Shown: positions 24,284-33,807, numbered from the stretch's first letter. The stretch is DNA of 64,000 nt from Syntrophomonas wolfei subsp. methylbutyratica (GCF_001570625.1 NZ_BBQT01000018.1:1-64000); one strand, 5' to 3'. Notes: generated by a model not told the origin, from the sequence alone. Made by a program: numbers and translations.

Positions 24284-25633
24284 CTAATTTCCGGCCACAC
24301 TTAAAGAACGCAAACGCACACTGGGAGCAAAGCGGGCCCCGAAGGAGCGCAGGTCATTCCCCACCGCATCGATATTTTGCAAAAAATCCAGCAGGTTGCC
24401 TCCAATGGTAATTCCCCTCACCGGGTAGCTTAAGGCGCCTTTTTCAATCAGCAAGCCGGCCGCACCCAATGAAAAATCCCCGGAAACCGGATTGGCTGTA
24501 TGCAGGCCCATTATTTCAGTTATATAAAGGCCCTTATCCACCCCGGCAATCATCTGCTCCGGGCTCTCCTCCCCCGCTTCCAGGATAAAATTGCTGCTGC
24601 CCACTGCGGGCAGGTGGCGAAACGAAGCCCGCCGGCCGTGGCCGGTTGATTCCACTCCGGCCTTGCAGGCGCTGTAGTGGTCATAGAGATAAGTCATTAA
24701 AACCCCATCCTTGATTACCGAGGTTCTACGGCTGGGCACTCCTTCGCCATCAAAGGGAAAGCTCCCCAAACCCTCACCCAGGGTAGCATCATCGCTGATG
24801 GATAAAACCCCGGAAGCCATCTTCTCCCCTATTTTTCCGGCCAGAAGCGACTTGCCTTTTTGTACCGCTTCCGCACTCACCAAATGGGCAATAAGACCCA
24901 GGAAACGGGCCATAACATAGGGTTCGATTATGCAGGGCAGGGAGGCCGAATCAATACGGCGGGATTTCAAGCCCCTCACCGCCCTCATGGCTGCTTCCTG
25001 CCCCACCGCTCCCGCTTCCAGGTCCTTTATCTTTCTTTTTATCATCACGGAAAAACCGCTCTGGGATTCATCATCCTCCCGGGCTGCCAGAGAAAGATAT
25101 AACAGGGCGTAATTGGCTTTTCCCCAGGCATAAAGACCGTGGCTGTTCATCAAAAGGGAAGTACATTCCCCCTCCTCATAGCCGGATTTTTCAATAAGCT
25201 TAACCCTTTTATCACTGCGGCGGGCAGCTTCTTCTGCGGCTTGCGCCATTTCTATTTTTTCCTCCAAGCGGCTTACGGGAATATTTTCATCATATAGTTC
25301 CATAGTAGAGTAAAGATAGGGACCGGCTGGAAATGAGTTCCATTTATCCGCCGGAGTATAGCGGGAGATGTCCATAGCATCATTTACGGCTTGCTCAATC
25401 GCCTCCGCAGACAAATCCGCGCTGTAAACAAAAGCCAGGCGTCCGGCATTCAGCAGGCGCAGGCCCAGTCCCTTTTCTTCCGCCTGTTTTAGGGTTTCCA
25501 CCTGCCCATCGCGTAATTCCAAGTTCATGCTGCGCTGCTGGGAAAGAAAGACCTCCGCTTGCATCCCTTTCTTATGCGCTGCTTTCAAGGCTTTTTCTCC
25601 CGCCTCCCGCAAAAGATCTTCCATTGCTCCCAC
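24284..25633 (-). CDS. tldE: TldE/PmbA-family metalloprotease subunit
   Basis: 449 residues of the TldD/TldE family without the HExxxH motif, as in TldE/PmbA. Features include LELRDGQVETLKQAEEKGLGLRLL, GEGLGSFPFDGEGVPSRRT and a C-terminal ALSYPVRGITIGGNLLDFLQ. TldD-TldE heterodimers degrade unfolded peptides and mature some ribosomally made peptides. It is immediately adjacent to tldD (no gap). Confidence 0.92.
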   Translation of the reverse strand: MGAMEDLLREAGEKALKAAHKKGMQAEVFLSQQRSMNLELRDGQVETLKQAEEKGLGLRLLNAGRLAFVYSADLSAEAIEQAVNDAMDISRYTPADKWNSFPAGPYLYSTMELYDENIPVSRLEEKIEMAQAAEEAARRSDKRVKLIEKSGYEEGECTSLLMNSHGLYAWGKANYALLYLSLAAREDDESQSGFSVMIKRKIKDLEAGAVGQEAAMRAVRGLKSRRIDSASLPCIIEPYVMARFLGLIAHLVSAEAVQKGKSLLAGKIGEKMASGVLSISDDATLGEGLGSFPFDGEGVPSRRTSVIKDGVLMTYLYDHYSACKAGVESTGHGRRASFRHLPAVGSSNFILEAGEESPEQMIAGVDKGLYITEIMGLHTANPVSGDFSLGAAGLLIEKGALSYPVRGITIGGNLLDFLQNIDAVGNDLRSFGARFAPSVRLRSLSVAGN

Positions 25634-27061
25634 CTACTTCCTTCTTATCTTCTTCATTTGAGGACCGCCAGGGCTGGCCGTACCGCCAACAGTGAGTTCT
25701 TTTATACGCATGGTAGGCTGGCCATCGGATACCGGCACCCCCTGGCCCTCCTTGCCGCAGACCCCGATAGTAAAACCCAGGTCATTCCCCAGCATATCAA
25801 TATCCCTGAGCACCCGGGGTCCATTGCCGGTAAGGGTTGCCCCCCGCACCGCTTCTTTTATTTCCCCAGCTTCAATAAGGTAGGCCTCCTGAACATCAAA
25901 GACAAAATCGCCATTGATGGTATTAACCTGCCCACCACCCATTTTTTTAACCAGCAAGCCCCGGGGAGTGGCTTTTATTATCTTTTCCGCTTCCTCCCGA
26001 CCCGGGGCAATAAAAGTATTGCTCATCCGCGGTATAGGTTTATGCTGGTAGGATTCCCGCCGCCCGTTACCGCTGGAATCCTTCTTTTCCTGGCTGGCCG
26101 TTAAGCGGTCATACATAAATCCCTGCAATTCACCATCTCGGATTAAAACACTGCGCTCGGCCGCCTGCCCTTCATCATCCATGCGGAAACTCCCATAATG
26201 CCCCTCCAGAGTAGCATCATCAATAACCGTCACCCCAGGGGCCGCTACCATCTCTCCGTATTTTCCCTGGTAGACGGAAAGCCCCTTTTGCAGCAAATCG
26301 GCTTCCAAGCCGTGACCACAAGCTTCGTGCACCATGGTGCCGCCGGCCTCGCCGGCCAGTACCACCGGCATACTCCCCGCCGGAGCGGGTGCAGCGGAGA
26401 GCATCTTCAAGGCTAATCTACCGGCTTTTTCCGCCATAGCAACAAAGTCTATTTTATCAAGTATTTCCCAACCGGAAACAGCCCCGGCTGATTCATAGGC
26501 GCTTTGTATAAGCCCGTTCCGGCTGGCTACCGCATTAACACTCAGCCGAACCCGGGAATAAGCGTCTTCCAACAGCTCGCCATCACTGTTGGCTATCTGT
26601 ATCTCCTTATGGATATCGCTTAGAGCCATGGTAACCTGGCGTATTTCCTCCCCCAAATCCCGCACTGCCTGATTGGCCGCTAAAAGCTGGTTAATCTTGT
26701 CCGGATAAGTGAAGTCCCCTAGCAAATCCCGGGATGTTCGGCCAATACCTGGCTCTTGGCCGGACAGGGATATGGCTTTTTCCTGGACTGGCCCGGCCTT
26801 TCCCAGTGACTTGCCGGCGGTTGATGCAGCTTTTAAAAGCCCTTCTTCCGATAAATCACTGGTATATACATAAGCGGTGTTGCCCTCTTTAATCACCCGG
26901 ATGCCGACCCCTTTTTCCCGGCCGCTGGTGATTTTATCCACCCGCTCATCTTCATAGATTACTTGACTCATTTGTTTTTCTTCATAATAAAGCTCGGCCA
27001 AGTCGCCGCCCTTTTTCATAGCTTCATCCAAAACCCTCTGCAGTACGGATTTTTCTAACAT
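25634..27061 (-). CDS. tldD: TldD-family zinc metalloprotease subunit
   Basis: 475 residues. The catalytic HExxxH motif is MVHEACGHGLEAD near residue 250, followed by SFRMDDEGQAAERSVLI and a C-terminal AVRGATLTGNGPRVLRDIDMLGNDLG. ATG 27061 is chosen because GCAGGAGG is about six bases upstream. It partners TldE. No nearby precursor peptide gene was seen, so general peptide degradation is the safest reading. Confidence 0.94.
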   Translation of the reverse strand: MLEKSVLQRVLDEAMKKGGDLAELYYEEKQMSQVIYEDERVDKITSGREKGVGIRVIKEGNTAYVYTSDLSEEGLLKAASTAGKSLGKAGPVQEKAISLSGQEPGIGRTSRDLLGDFTYPDKINQLLAANQAVRDLGEEIRQVTMALSDIHKEIQIANSDGELLEDAYSRVRLSVNAVASRNGLIQSAYESAGAVSGWEILDKIDFVAMAEKAGRLALKMLSAAPAPAGSMPVVLAGEAGGTMVHEACGHGLEADLLQKGLSVYQGKYGEMVAAPGVTVIDDATLEGHYGSFRMDDEGQAAERSVLIRDGELQGFMYDRLTASQEKKDSSGNGRRESYQHKPIPRMSNTFIAPGREEAEKIIKATPRGLLVKKMGGGQVNTINGDFVFDVQEAYLIEAGEIKEAVRGATLTGNGPRVLRDIDMLGNDLGFTIGVCGKEGQGVPVSDGQPTMRIKELTVGGTASPGGPQMKKIRRK

Positions 27062-27130
27062 AGGTTTCCTCCTGCTTCTTTCTTTATTTCCCATCCCATT
27101 ATATCCTAATTTTCATTCTACTCCAAAAGG

Positions 27131-27151
27131 CTATGGGTAATCATTCCATAG
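27131..27151 (-). terminator. Possible terminator of the pilus operon
   Basis: 6-bp stem CTATGG / CCATAG with a 9-base loop just after the pilO stop, followed on the minus strand by CCTTTTGG. The stem is short, so support is modest. Confidence 0.4.
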
Positions 27152-27153
27152 AT

Positions 27154-27951
27154 TTAATCAGCCCGGAAAAAAGGATTGCGAAGTCCCTGGAGCTGGGAAT
27201 AGACATTATCCTCTTTTTCCTCAACCAGCAAAGGCAGCGCACTCTGGTCAAAGAAAGAGGAAAGAGAAAGGCTTAAGACTATATCTTCAACTTCACGAGC
27301 CGTAGAACTTTGAAGGCTTTGTACTGAGGGAGCCGGGGGTATTTTTTCCTCTTCACTCACATATTGGTGTTGGCTTTTGTCTTTTTCCTCCTGGCTTTCC
27401 GTCTGGGCTGTGGCTTCTTTTGCTGCTTGCACCCGATTGCTGGACATTTTGCACTGTTTTATAACAAAAACACGTGGAGATTCTTCTATGGCAGATATAA
27501 AGTTGAGCAGGCGCGGGTAAGTTCCTTTGGCACTAATCCTTAACTCCAATTCTTGAAACTTTACTTCCTCTTTCGAACTTTGCCCGGTCTTTTCTTTCTG
27601 CCCGGCAACGCTTCCGAGCAGTGAATATCTTAGTGCTATTATGCTAATTCCATTTTTTTTTGCGCTAATATCTAAAAAGCTTAATATTTCGGGAATACAT
27701 GGGGAGGAGGGGACGGCGATTTCCATGTTATCGCTTTCTTTTGGCAGTGAATTATAAGCACTATTGTGCTCTATATGGCTCTGGATAAGTTTTTCATCTT
27801 CTTGGATTCTGATCTGCCAAGCCTGGTTCTCATCCCTTAATCGCTCAGTTTTCTCTTCTAATGGTATCAAGCAAAAGCGGTTATAAAGATATATTATAAC
27901 CATAAATCCCAGAAAACAGCTTAAGACTATTTCGCGTTTTGACAATTTCAA
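27154..27951 (-). CDS. PilO-like type IV pilus inner-membrane protein
   Basis: 265 residues: one N-terminal membrane helix (about 8-25), a coiled-coil, and a ferredoxin-like periplasmic domain (FLDISAKKNGISIIALRYS, YPRLLNFISAIEESPRVFVI). A Q/E/K-rich insert occurs near the C-terminus. It has the position and layout of PilO, which aligns the pilus motor with PilN and PilM. It overlaps pilN by four bases. The C-terminal DNVYSQLQGLRNPFF recalls PilP-like tails. Confidence 0.75.
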   Translation of the reverse strand: MKLSKREIVLSCFLGFMVIIYLYNRFCLIPLEEKTERLRDENQAWQIRIQEDEKLIQSHIEHNSAYNSLPKESDNMEIAVPSSPCIPEILSFLDISAKKNGISIIALRYSLLGSVAGQKEKTGQSSKEEVKFQELELRISAKGTYPRLLNFISAIEESPRVFVIKQCKMSSNRVQAAKEATAQTESQEEKDKSQHQYVSEEEKIPPAPSVQSLQSSTAREVEDIVLSLSLSSFFDQSALPLLVEEKEDNVYSQLQGLRNPFFRAD

Positions 27952-28496
27952 TCTGCTTCTTCCCCCCAGTTTATTTCTACCCTGAACTCTATTTCTTCTT
28001 TATTTTCATCCAGGCTGGAAGAAAGCAGCAGCGGATTTCCAAAGGAGCTTTTTTCTCTAAATCCGGCCATTAAGGAAGAGAGTTCCTGGTTGTCCGCAGC
28101 ATAGCCTTGAATTGCAATTCTCCCCTTTTCCATCTCTATTCCCAGCAGCAATATACCCGGGGGAAGACTTCTCTCTATTTCCTTAAAAACAGCAACATAG
28201 GATATCTGCTGCAGGCGGGTCTCCTCCAGGAACTTTCGTTTACGCCAGGAATTTTCCTCGTTCTTTTCTTCCATTCTTCCCGCACGAGCTATGGGTGATA
28301 GCTCTTTGGCTCTTGCTTCCAGATTTATATTTAGCTTTTGCTGTACCAACATTTCCTCATGAGCTGACTGGTAAAAGTAATACATCCCCCCGCTCAGGAG
28401 TAAAAGCAGCGTGAGCCCCAGGATATATGCTGCTTTCTGCGCCTTAACCCCTTCTTGATTGAGTAGATTGATAGATATCCAGGAACGATGCCTCAT
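27948..28496 (-). CDS. PilN-like type IV pilus assembly protein
   Basis: 182 residues. The N-terminal ISINLLNQEG is the conserved segment by which PilN docks on PilM. It is followed by one membrane helix (AYILGLTLLLLLSGGMYYFY) and a periplasmic domain with SLPPGILLLGIEMEKGRIAIQGYA. Four-base overlaps on both sides indicate tight coupling with pilM and pilO. Confidence 0.88.
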   Translation of the reverse strand: MRHRSWISINLLNQEGVKAQKAAYILGLTLLLLLSGGMYYFYQSAHEEMLVQQKLNINLEARAKELSPIARAGRMEEKNEENSWRKRKFLEETRLQQISYVAVFKEIERSLPPGILLLGIEMEKGRIAIQGYAADNQELSSLMAGFREKSSFGNPLLLSSSLDENKEEIEFRVEINWGEEAD

Positions 28497-29485
28497 CCCA
28501 ATACCCCCCGGCTAGCCAATCCTATTGCTACGGGAAAATCGCAGCTTAATTCCTGCCTATACTGATCGAAGCTGGGGGGTAAAGCCAAAGTAGCAGGTAG
28601 ATTGAGCGTTGATACTATAACATTCAGCATCATACTTAAATACCCTGCCAAACCCTTAAGCCTGGCTCCTCCACCACACAAAAAAATTTGCCCGATTATC
28701 TTTTCTCTTTCTTGTCGCTGCAATAGACTAAGCGTTTGCTTTACCCTGGCTAAAAATTCCTCCATAAGCTCTTGAAGTTGAAGGTTCTCTGTCATATCCG
28801 CTTCTTCCAATAATATATTGTCACCCAGAATATCTATCATCCCCTCCAAGAAAGAAGCAAAGCTCCTCTGGAAGAGAAGTTTTTGCTGCTGGAAAACGGA
28901 AAAACAAGCATATGAATACCCGATATTTAAAAAAACCGTTAAATCTTTTTCGTTGTTGCTATTCCAAAGCCGGTTGAGGGCCAGAGCGGGAACTTCTACT
29001 ACTGTCAGTCGTAACCCGGCCAGGGTACAGACCTTCTTTAAATGCTCCACCTGCAGGCCTTGCGCGGCTGCGAAAAACACTTCCCTTTTGCGACCTTCGC
29101 TGTTGTCTATTTCCCTTAAGAAAAAAATATCGAAGGCTGCTTCATCCAGAGGAAAAGGGAGGAATGAAGCGGACTGGTACAGGGCTGCCTTCCTGCTTTC
29201 CCTCCTATTCATCCGCGGCAAAATAAAGTTATCAAAGAATATTTCTTGACCGGATAAGGCTGATATAACCTTTTGACCTTTCCAGCCCATCTCCTTGACC
29301 AGTTGGGAAATTGCTTTCCCTAGTTCTATAGGAGCTATAATCTTACCATGCTCTATTACCCCATTCGGTGTTGGCATTGAGGCAAAATCCATTAGTTCCA
29401 AGCCTTTTTTGGCTTTTTTTACCCTGGCCAGCTTGATTTTCTTACTACCTATATCTAAACCAGTTCCAGCCACCCGGAAAAGCAT
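28493..29485 (-). CDS. PilM-like actin-fold pilus assembly ATPase
   Basis: 330 residues of the FtsA/PilM fold: GLDIGSKKIKLARVKK (phosphate 1 loop), LNIGYSYACFSVF (phosphate 2), and LCGGGARLKGLAGYLS (adenosine motif). PilM binds PilN on the cytoplasmic face and links the pilus motor to the alignment complex. It is the first gene of the pilM-N-O run. Confidence 0.9.
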   Translation of the reverse strand: MLFRVAGTGLDIGSKKIKLARVKKAKKGLELMDFASMPTPNGVIEHGKIIAPIELGKAISQLVKEMGWKGQKVISALSGQEIFFDNFILPRMNRRESRKAALYQSASFLPFPLDEAAFDIFFLREIDNSEGRKREVFFAAAQGLQVEHLKKVCTLAGLRLTVVEVPALALNRLWNSNNEKDLTVFLNIGYSYACFSVFQQQKLLFQRSFASFLEGMIDILGDNILLEEADMTENLQLQELMEEFLARVKQTLSLLQRQEREKIIGQIFLCGGGARLKGLAGYLSMMLNVIVSTLNLPATLALPPSFDQYRQELSCDFPVAIGLASRGVLG

Positions 29486-29580
29486 GACTATACCTCCCCC
29501 TTCATTATCACTAATTGCCTGCTTCCTACTTTTGGCGTTTTAGCAAAGTCTCCCAAGCATATCCCTGTAAAGTAAGACTT

Positions 29581-29687
29581 GCTTCAGGTGGAGTTTTAAC
29601 TCCATCTGAAGCTTAGTCGCTCTTATCCAGAGACTCAGTCGCTCTTACTCCCGCTTATAGAGGCGGGAGTCTTAGAGCGAGTTAGTC
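29581..29687. repeat. Double-hairpin element between pilM and pilD
   Basis: First hairpin 29581-29612: arms GCTTCAGGTGGAGTT and AACTCCATCTGAAGC with a 2-base loop. Second hairpin: inner arms ACTCCCGC (29647-29654) and GCGGGAGT (29663-29670), outer arms TCGCTCT (29639-29645) and AGAGCGA (29674-29680). The word AGTCGCTCTTA occurs twice between them. The stop and last five codons of pilD lie in the second hairpin. The shape resembles the ends of IS200/IS605-type or other miniature elements, but no transposase is present. Confidence 0.6.
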
Positions 29688-30418
29688 ATCGGATAAAAGC
29701 TTATTAATTCTATTTGATACATCCATACCAACCAGGCGGCTATAGCGAGAAAGGGAGCAAACTTGATAGCTGTCTTAAGCCCCGCCCGGCCCTGTATTAA
29801 TAACACTACAGCCCACAATGCCCCGAGCCAGGATGAGATAAGAATAACCATTAGGGCTCCCGGAAAACCAGTAAATGCACCTATAAGCGCAGCCAGTTTT
29901 ATATCCCCTCCACCCATGCCCCCACGGGAGATTAGAGCTATAAAAAGAAATATGAGGCCAAAACCCATAGCTCCCAAAAGTGATTGCTTAATACCTATGG
30001 TGGCAAAACCCAGGCCCAAACCCAATAAAAGCCCGGTGAAGCTTAAAGTGTCAGGGATAATACCTTCATTAATGTCGGTAAAGGCACTGGCTACCAGGAT
30101 GGCGGTTAATACCACCCCGCTGAGTGTTTGCATAGAGAATTCCCATTTTAGAAAAACCAGCATCCAGAGAATAGGGGTAATTATTTCCACCAGTAAATAC
30201 TGAGCCGGGATACTTTCTCGGCAATAGCGGCATTTTCCGCGCAAAAGGATGAAGCTAAGCAACGGCAGGAGGTCAAGAGGATATAGTCTATGACCGCAGG
30301 CAGGACAGTGACTGGAGGGGTAGAGAAGAGATTCTCCCCGGGGAAGTCGATAAATGACTACATTTAGGAAAGAAGCCAGGAGCAGAAAAAATATGACCAT
30401 AAACAAATAATAGCACAT
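29672..30418 (-). CDS. pilD: Prepilin peptidase / N-methyltransferase
   Basis: 248 residues, about eight membrane helices. The N-terminal methylase part has the four-Cys cluster (HCPACGHRLYPLDLLPLLSF, CRYC). The aspartyl protease motifs are FTDINEGIIPDTL and GGMGGGDIKL (GxGD-type). It cleaves prepilin leaders and methylates the new N-terminus. The last five residues (MTNSL region) are encoded within a hairpin element, so the native C-terminus may have been replaced. Confidence 0.94.
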   Translation of the reverse strand: MCYYLFMVIFFLLLASFLNVVIYRLPRGESLLYPSSHCPACGHRLYPLDLLPLLSFILLRGKCRYCRESIPAQYLLVEIITPILWMLVFLKWEFSMQTLSGVVLTAILVASAFTDINEGIIPDTLSFTGLLLGLGLGFATIGIKQSLLGAMGFGLIFLFIALISRGGMGGGDIKLAALIGAFTGFPGALMVILISSWLGALWAVVLLIQGRAGLKTAIKFAPFLAIAAWLVWMYQIELISFYPMTNSL

Positions 30419-30471
30419 ATAATAACACCTATTTTCCCTCGGATACCTGGAGTTTCGGAAGTCGGAGGTTT

Positions 30472-30984
30472 TTAACTATCTGTTTCCAGGCAGTAGTATT
30501 CTATTACTGCGCTCTCATAGGGCTGCGGACTGCTAGCGGTATAGGTATATAGCAGTTTCACTTTTAGCTTCTTTTTCGCCTGGTTATAAACAGCGGTTGA
30601 GGTTAAGCAATAGCGGCACTTTTTCTTCTTGTTTTCCTGGAGCTCATCTTCCTGGGGTTCATCGTTATTGCTCTCTAAATTAGCCGGGCTACAGTCAAAC
30701 TCCTCAGATTTTTCTGTAACTTTAATCCGGGCTTTTATACCATCTGAGATAGCAACTTCTTCCTCAAATTCAGCCGGCAAGCCTCTATGCCATATTTCTT
30801 CTATGGCCCATTCGACCCCGCCATCGGCAGTTTGTTGGGCCTGTTGTGATTGAAATAGATAAAAACTCAGTTTCTTTTCCATACTGGCCAGCTCTATTGT
30901 AGCGATTCCCCAAATAGTGCAAAGCAACATTACCATTAAGGCCATAAGCATGAGAGCTCCATCCTCATTCTTAAGAGCTGTCAT
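30472..30984 (-). CDS. PilX-like minor pilin assembly protein
   Basis: 170 residues from ATG 30984. The N-terminus MTALKNEDGALMLMALMVMLL and the helix rich in M/L followed by QQAQQTADGGVEWAIEEIW match PilX-type proteins (EDGAxLxxA), which lack a classical leader. A Cys-rich acidic loop (FDCSPANLE, KKKCRYC) follows. The frame extends 37 codons upstream, but AGGAGG lies about 11 bases before this ATG. It is likely part of the pilus tip/initiation complex. Confidence 0.65.
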   Translation of the reverse strand: MTALKNEDGALMLMALMVMLLCTIWGIATIELASMEKKLSFYLFQSQQAQQTADGGVEWAIEEIWHRGLPAEFEEEVAISDGIKARIKVTEKSEEFDCSPANLESNNDEPQEDELQENKKKKCRYCLTSTAVYNQAKKKLKVKLLYTYTASSPQPYESAVIEYYCLETDS

Positions 30985-31036
30985 TATTCCCAATCCCTCC
31001 TGCAAAGACTTCTCCTTTACCATCTCCAGTTCCCTA

Positions 31037-31507
31037 TTACTCTGGAATAGTGCTGATACGGGAGCGAACTGCAATACTAAGACGGTAAATTTCATTATTT
31101 ACAGAAGATTCCACGGTGATTGTGATTAAATCGGAATCCGAACTAGATTGAAAGTTTAAATAGTTAATATTTTGTACCAGAGCCAGGTTGTTTCGCCGCA
31201 GGTTATTGCTGTGGAGAAAATAATGGATTTCTTCTGCTGGCTTTCCCTCTACAGGTAAATGTAGTATTAGTTGGTCACTATTTAAACTGCTACCTCCTTG
31301 CGGCGGACAGGAAGAAAGAATATCCCGGGTAATCCACTGCATTGCCGTTCGCGCATAATGATGAGCTTCACAGGCGGCAGATTGTCTTTCACTGCCAGTA
31401 AACATCAGCCAGTTAAGCAAAAATAGACCAGAGCCTACCAGAGAAACCAGGCTCAGGGCCAGCAGCACTTCCAGCAGGGTAAAGCCTTGTGAGCTGTATC
31501 TATTCAC
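31037..31507 (-). CDS. Minor prepilin, PilW-like
   Basis: 156 residues. Prepilin leader MNRYSSQG is cleaved before FTLLEVLLALSLVSLVGSGL, with Glu at +5. A globular domain with a pair of Cys (SAACEAHH, ILSSCPPQGG) follows. It overlaps the next minor prepilin by four bases. Confidence 0.8.
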   Translation of the reverse strand: MNRYSSQGFTLLEVLLALSLVSLVGSGLFLLNWLMFTGSERQSAACEAHHYARTAMQWITRDILSSCPPQGGSSLNSDQLILHLPVEGKPAEEIHYFLHSNNLRRNNLALVQNINYLNFQSSSDSDLITITVESSVNNEIYRLSIAVRSRISTIPE

Positions 31508-31935
31508 AACCCGCTCTCTCCTTTTCTCATCATTGTCAGCAGGCAGAGCTTTTGCTTTTGCTCTCCTTCATACCAAGAAAGGGTTACCCGAATGCGATAA
31601 AGTCTATCCAAAGCGTCAACCTTTTCCATATCAATCCGAGCGCTAATCCCCGGCGGAATAGCGGGCGTATATCCTTCCCCCAAGCCCAATATCTCCGGCT
31701 CTGCCATTGAAACACTCTTTATCTTTTCCGGCTTTTCCCGCAATTCTTCCAGCAAAGAAGCAGCATAATATGTGGCTGTGCTTTCATAACGGGAATGCTT
31801 TATCCATATCGTTGCAGTTGAAAATATAGCCAGGGCCATATTGCTTATTATGGTAAAGATGACCAGGGCCAACAGCACCTCCAAGAGAGTCATAGCTTCC
31901 TGACCTGGCCAACTTCGTTGTATCTTTCTCGACAT
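31504..31935 (-). CDS. Minor prepilin, PilV/GspI-like
   Basis: 143 residues. The N-terminal leader MSRKIQRSWPGQEA precedes MTLLEVLLALVIFTIISNM, with Glu at the +5 position. Ala, not the usual Gly, is at -1 of the expected prepilin peptidase site. The C-terminal half (YRIRVTLSWYEGEQKQKLCLLT) resembles type II secretion minor pseudopilins. Confidence 0.8.
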   Translation of the reverse strand: MSRKIQRSWPGQEAMTLLEVLLALVIFTIISNMALAIFSTATIWIKHSRYESTATYYAASLLEELREKPEKIKSVSMAEPEILGLGEGYTPAIPPGISARIDMEKVDALDRLYRIRVTLSWYEGEQKQKLCLLTMMRKGESGL

Positions 31936-32027
31936 AAACCAGACTCCATTTCTTAGCTATAATTAGAGCTAAGCGCTACTATTTTTAATTTTCCTGGCAA
32001 AAGTAATAAGCATTGCAACAGTTGTTT

Positions 32028-32450
32028 TTAATCTTTTGCCGTATCCTTAGCATGAGTTACTATTGCCTTACCACCCTCATCAATCTTTAATCTATATTCA
32101 CCTGTATCCATTGGGTTCTCGGGAATCTCTTTGAGAAAATCCGGTACCAGCTTTTCTCCCGTTTGGCCTTCTGCTCTAAAAAAAGTATCATTGGAAAGCG
32201 GAACCGCGTTTCCATTTTCCGGTATTTTCCCAGTTTGTCCAGTCTGCATATACCAGAGTTCGGCGGCTTCTCTTATTATCTTCTTATTAGCCTCATCAGC
32301 TTTTTCCTTGGCCGTTTCTAAAACACCTGTGAAACGGGGCACTGCCAGTCCAGCTAAAATACCTACGATAGCCATTACCAGGATTAATTCCACCAGGGTG
32401 AAACCTTTTTCTCCAACTTTTCGCTGGCCCAAATCCAAGAATTTGAGCAT
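32028..32450 (-). CDS. Major type IV pilin-like protein
   Basis: 140 residues. The leader ends GEKG and the mature protein begins FTLVELILVMAIVGILAGLAVP with Glu at +5. The C-terminal domain has KIIREAAELWYMQTG and EIPENPMDTGEYRL. It is the best candidate for the major subunit, being nearest pilC and having a ComGC/PilA-like layout. No Cys pair was seen. Confidence 0.88.
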   Translation of the reverse strand: MLKFLDLGQRKVGEKGFTLVELILVMAIVGILAGLAVPRFTGVLETAKEKADEANKKIIREAAELWYMQTGQTGKIPENGNAVPLSNDTFFRAEGQTGEKLVPDFLKEIPENPMDTGEYRLKIDEGGKAIVTHAKDTAKD

Positions 32451-32531
32451 ACTATCCCCTCTTTCCTCTCAATTAAATGGCTTTATGGCCAAGCTCCATC
32501 CCCCTCTTTTTATTCCCGCAAGCTACAACAC

Positions 32532-33740
32532 TCAGGCCATAATCTTCATTAGGTCAAAAACAGGAAGAATAGTGGCAATTATGATTCCCGTTACCAGTAT
32601 AGCGACAAATATGATCATAACAGGCTCTACCGCAGCCAGCAGTATATTAATCGTATATATTACTTCTTGTTCATAGTAATCTGCTATTTGGGCAAACATG
32701 CTATCCAGGCTCCCGCTTTCTTCGCCTATTGCTATCATCTGGGCAAACATGGTATCAAAAATAGCCGTAGCCTCTAGAGGTACGCTGATGGATTTGCCTT
32801 CGCTTATCTCCCGCCCGGCCTGTCGTATAGCCTGGATAACCACTTCATTTCCCACCACTCCTCCGGCCACTTCCAGTGCTTGTAGAATAGGGATTCCTGC
32901 CTGTAAGAGAATGGCCATAATTCGGGCAAAATGAGCCGCTATTATTCGGGATAAAAAAGTTCCCCAGAGGGGCAGACGCAAAAGAAACTTATCCGTAAAC
33001 TGCTTTCCCGGGTTCGTTTGTATCCATATTCTATGTATCAGAGCTATTGCTATAATGGCCAGTAATAAGGCTATCCAATACTTATTTAGAAACAACCCCA
33101 AATTCAAAAGCAGTTGTGTTGGCAGGGGAATTTCTGCCCCGGCTGATGCAAAAACATTAACAAATGCGGGCATAATAAAGGAAATAATGAAAAATATGAC
33201 CAGCAACGCCATTAATGTTATGATTAGCGGATATATTGAAGCTGCCTTTATTTTAGCGTTTATATCCTGCTCCCTTTCCAGATGATGACTAAGGTTTTTA
33301 AGTACCGTCTCGAGAGTACCTCCCATTTCCCCAGCTTTAATCATGTTTATATAAATGCTGGAGAAAACTTTGGGATGCTGGGAAAGGGCCACCCAGAGTG
33401 CCTGTCCCTGCTCAATATCATCATGAATTTTGAGCAAAGCCTTCTTTAAGGTCCGGTTGCGGTTTTTTTGTCCCATTACTTTAAAAGCTTTTATGATGGA
33501 AAAACCAGCTGTAAGCATGGCCAGGAATTGCCGTGTAATCATAAGAACTTCTTTCTTGCTCACTTTAAGGGAAAATAACTCTCTATTAATTACCGGACTG
33601 GTTCTATTTACTTCTTGTAAAGATATGATGTAATAACCTTGCCGGAGAAGATTACGTATCAGGGAATCGCGGTCTTTTGCTTCCTGCAGTCCTCTTAGCA
33701 CTTTACCCCGTGAATCTCGAACCTTATATGTAAATTCCAA
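32532..33740 (-). CDS. pilC: Pilus inner-membrane platform protein
   Basis: 402 residues of the GspF/PilC family with two repeated domains. FTYKVRDSRGKVLRG opens it and each repeat has a RQFLAML...KAF / HFARIMAILLQAGIPILQALE pattern followed by three membrane helices in total. It couples the PilB/PilT motors to pilin insertion. It lies 67 bases after pilT. Confidence 0.94.
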   Translation of the reverse strand: MEFTYKVRDSRGKVLRGLQEAKDRDSLIRNLLRQGYYIISLQEVNRTSPVINRELFSLKVSKKEVLMITRQFLAMLTAGFSIIKAFKVMGQKNRNRTLKKALLKIHDDIEQGQALWVALSQHPKVFSSIYINMIKAGEMGGTLETVLKNLSHHLEREQDINAKIKAASIYPLIITLMALLVIFFIISFIMPAFVNVFASAGAEIPLPTQLLLNLGLFLNKYWIALLLAIIAIALIHRIWIQTNPGKQFTDKFLLRLPLWGTFLSRIIAAHFARIMAILLQAGIPILQALEVAGGVVGNEVVIQAIRQAGREISEGKSISVPLEATAIFDTMFAQMIAIGEESGSLDSMFAQIADYYEQEVIYTINILLAAVEPVMIIFVAILVTGIIIATILPVFDLMKIMA

Positions 33741-33807
33741 AGCCTCTTCACTCCCGCTTTATAACAGATCAAGGAAATGATCCTCCTGGTGTTTTAAATC
33801 AATAAGT

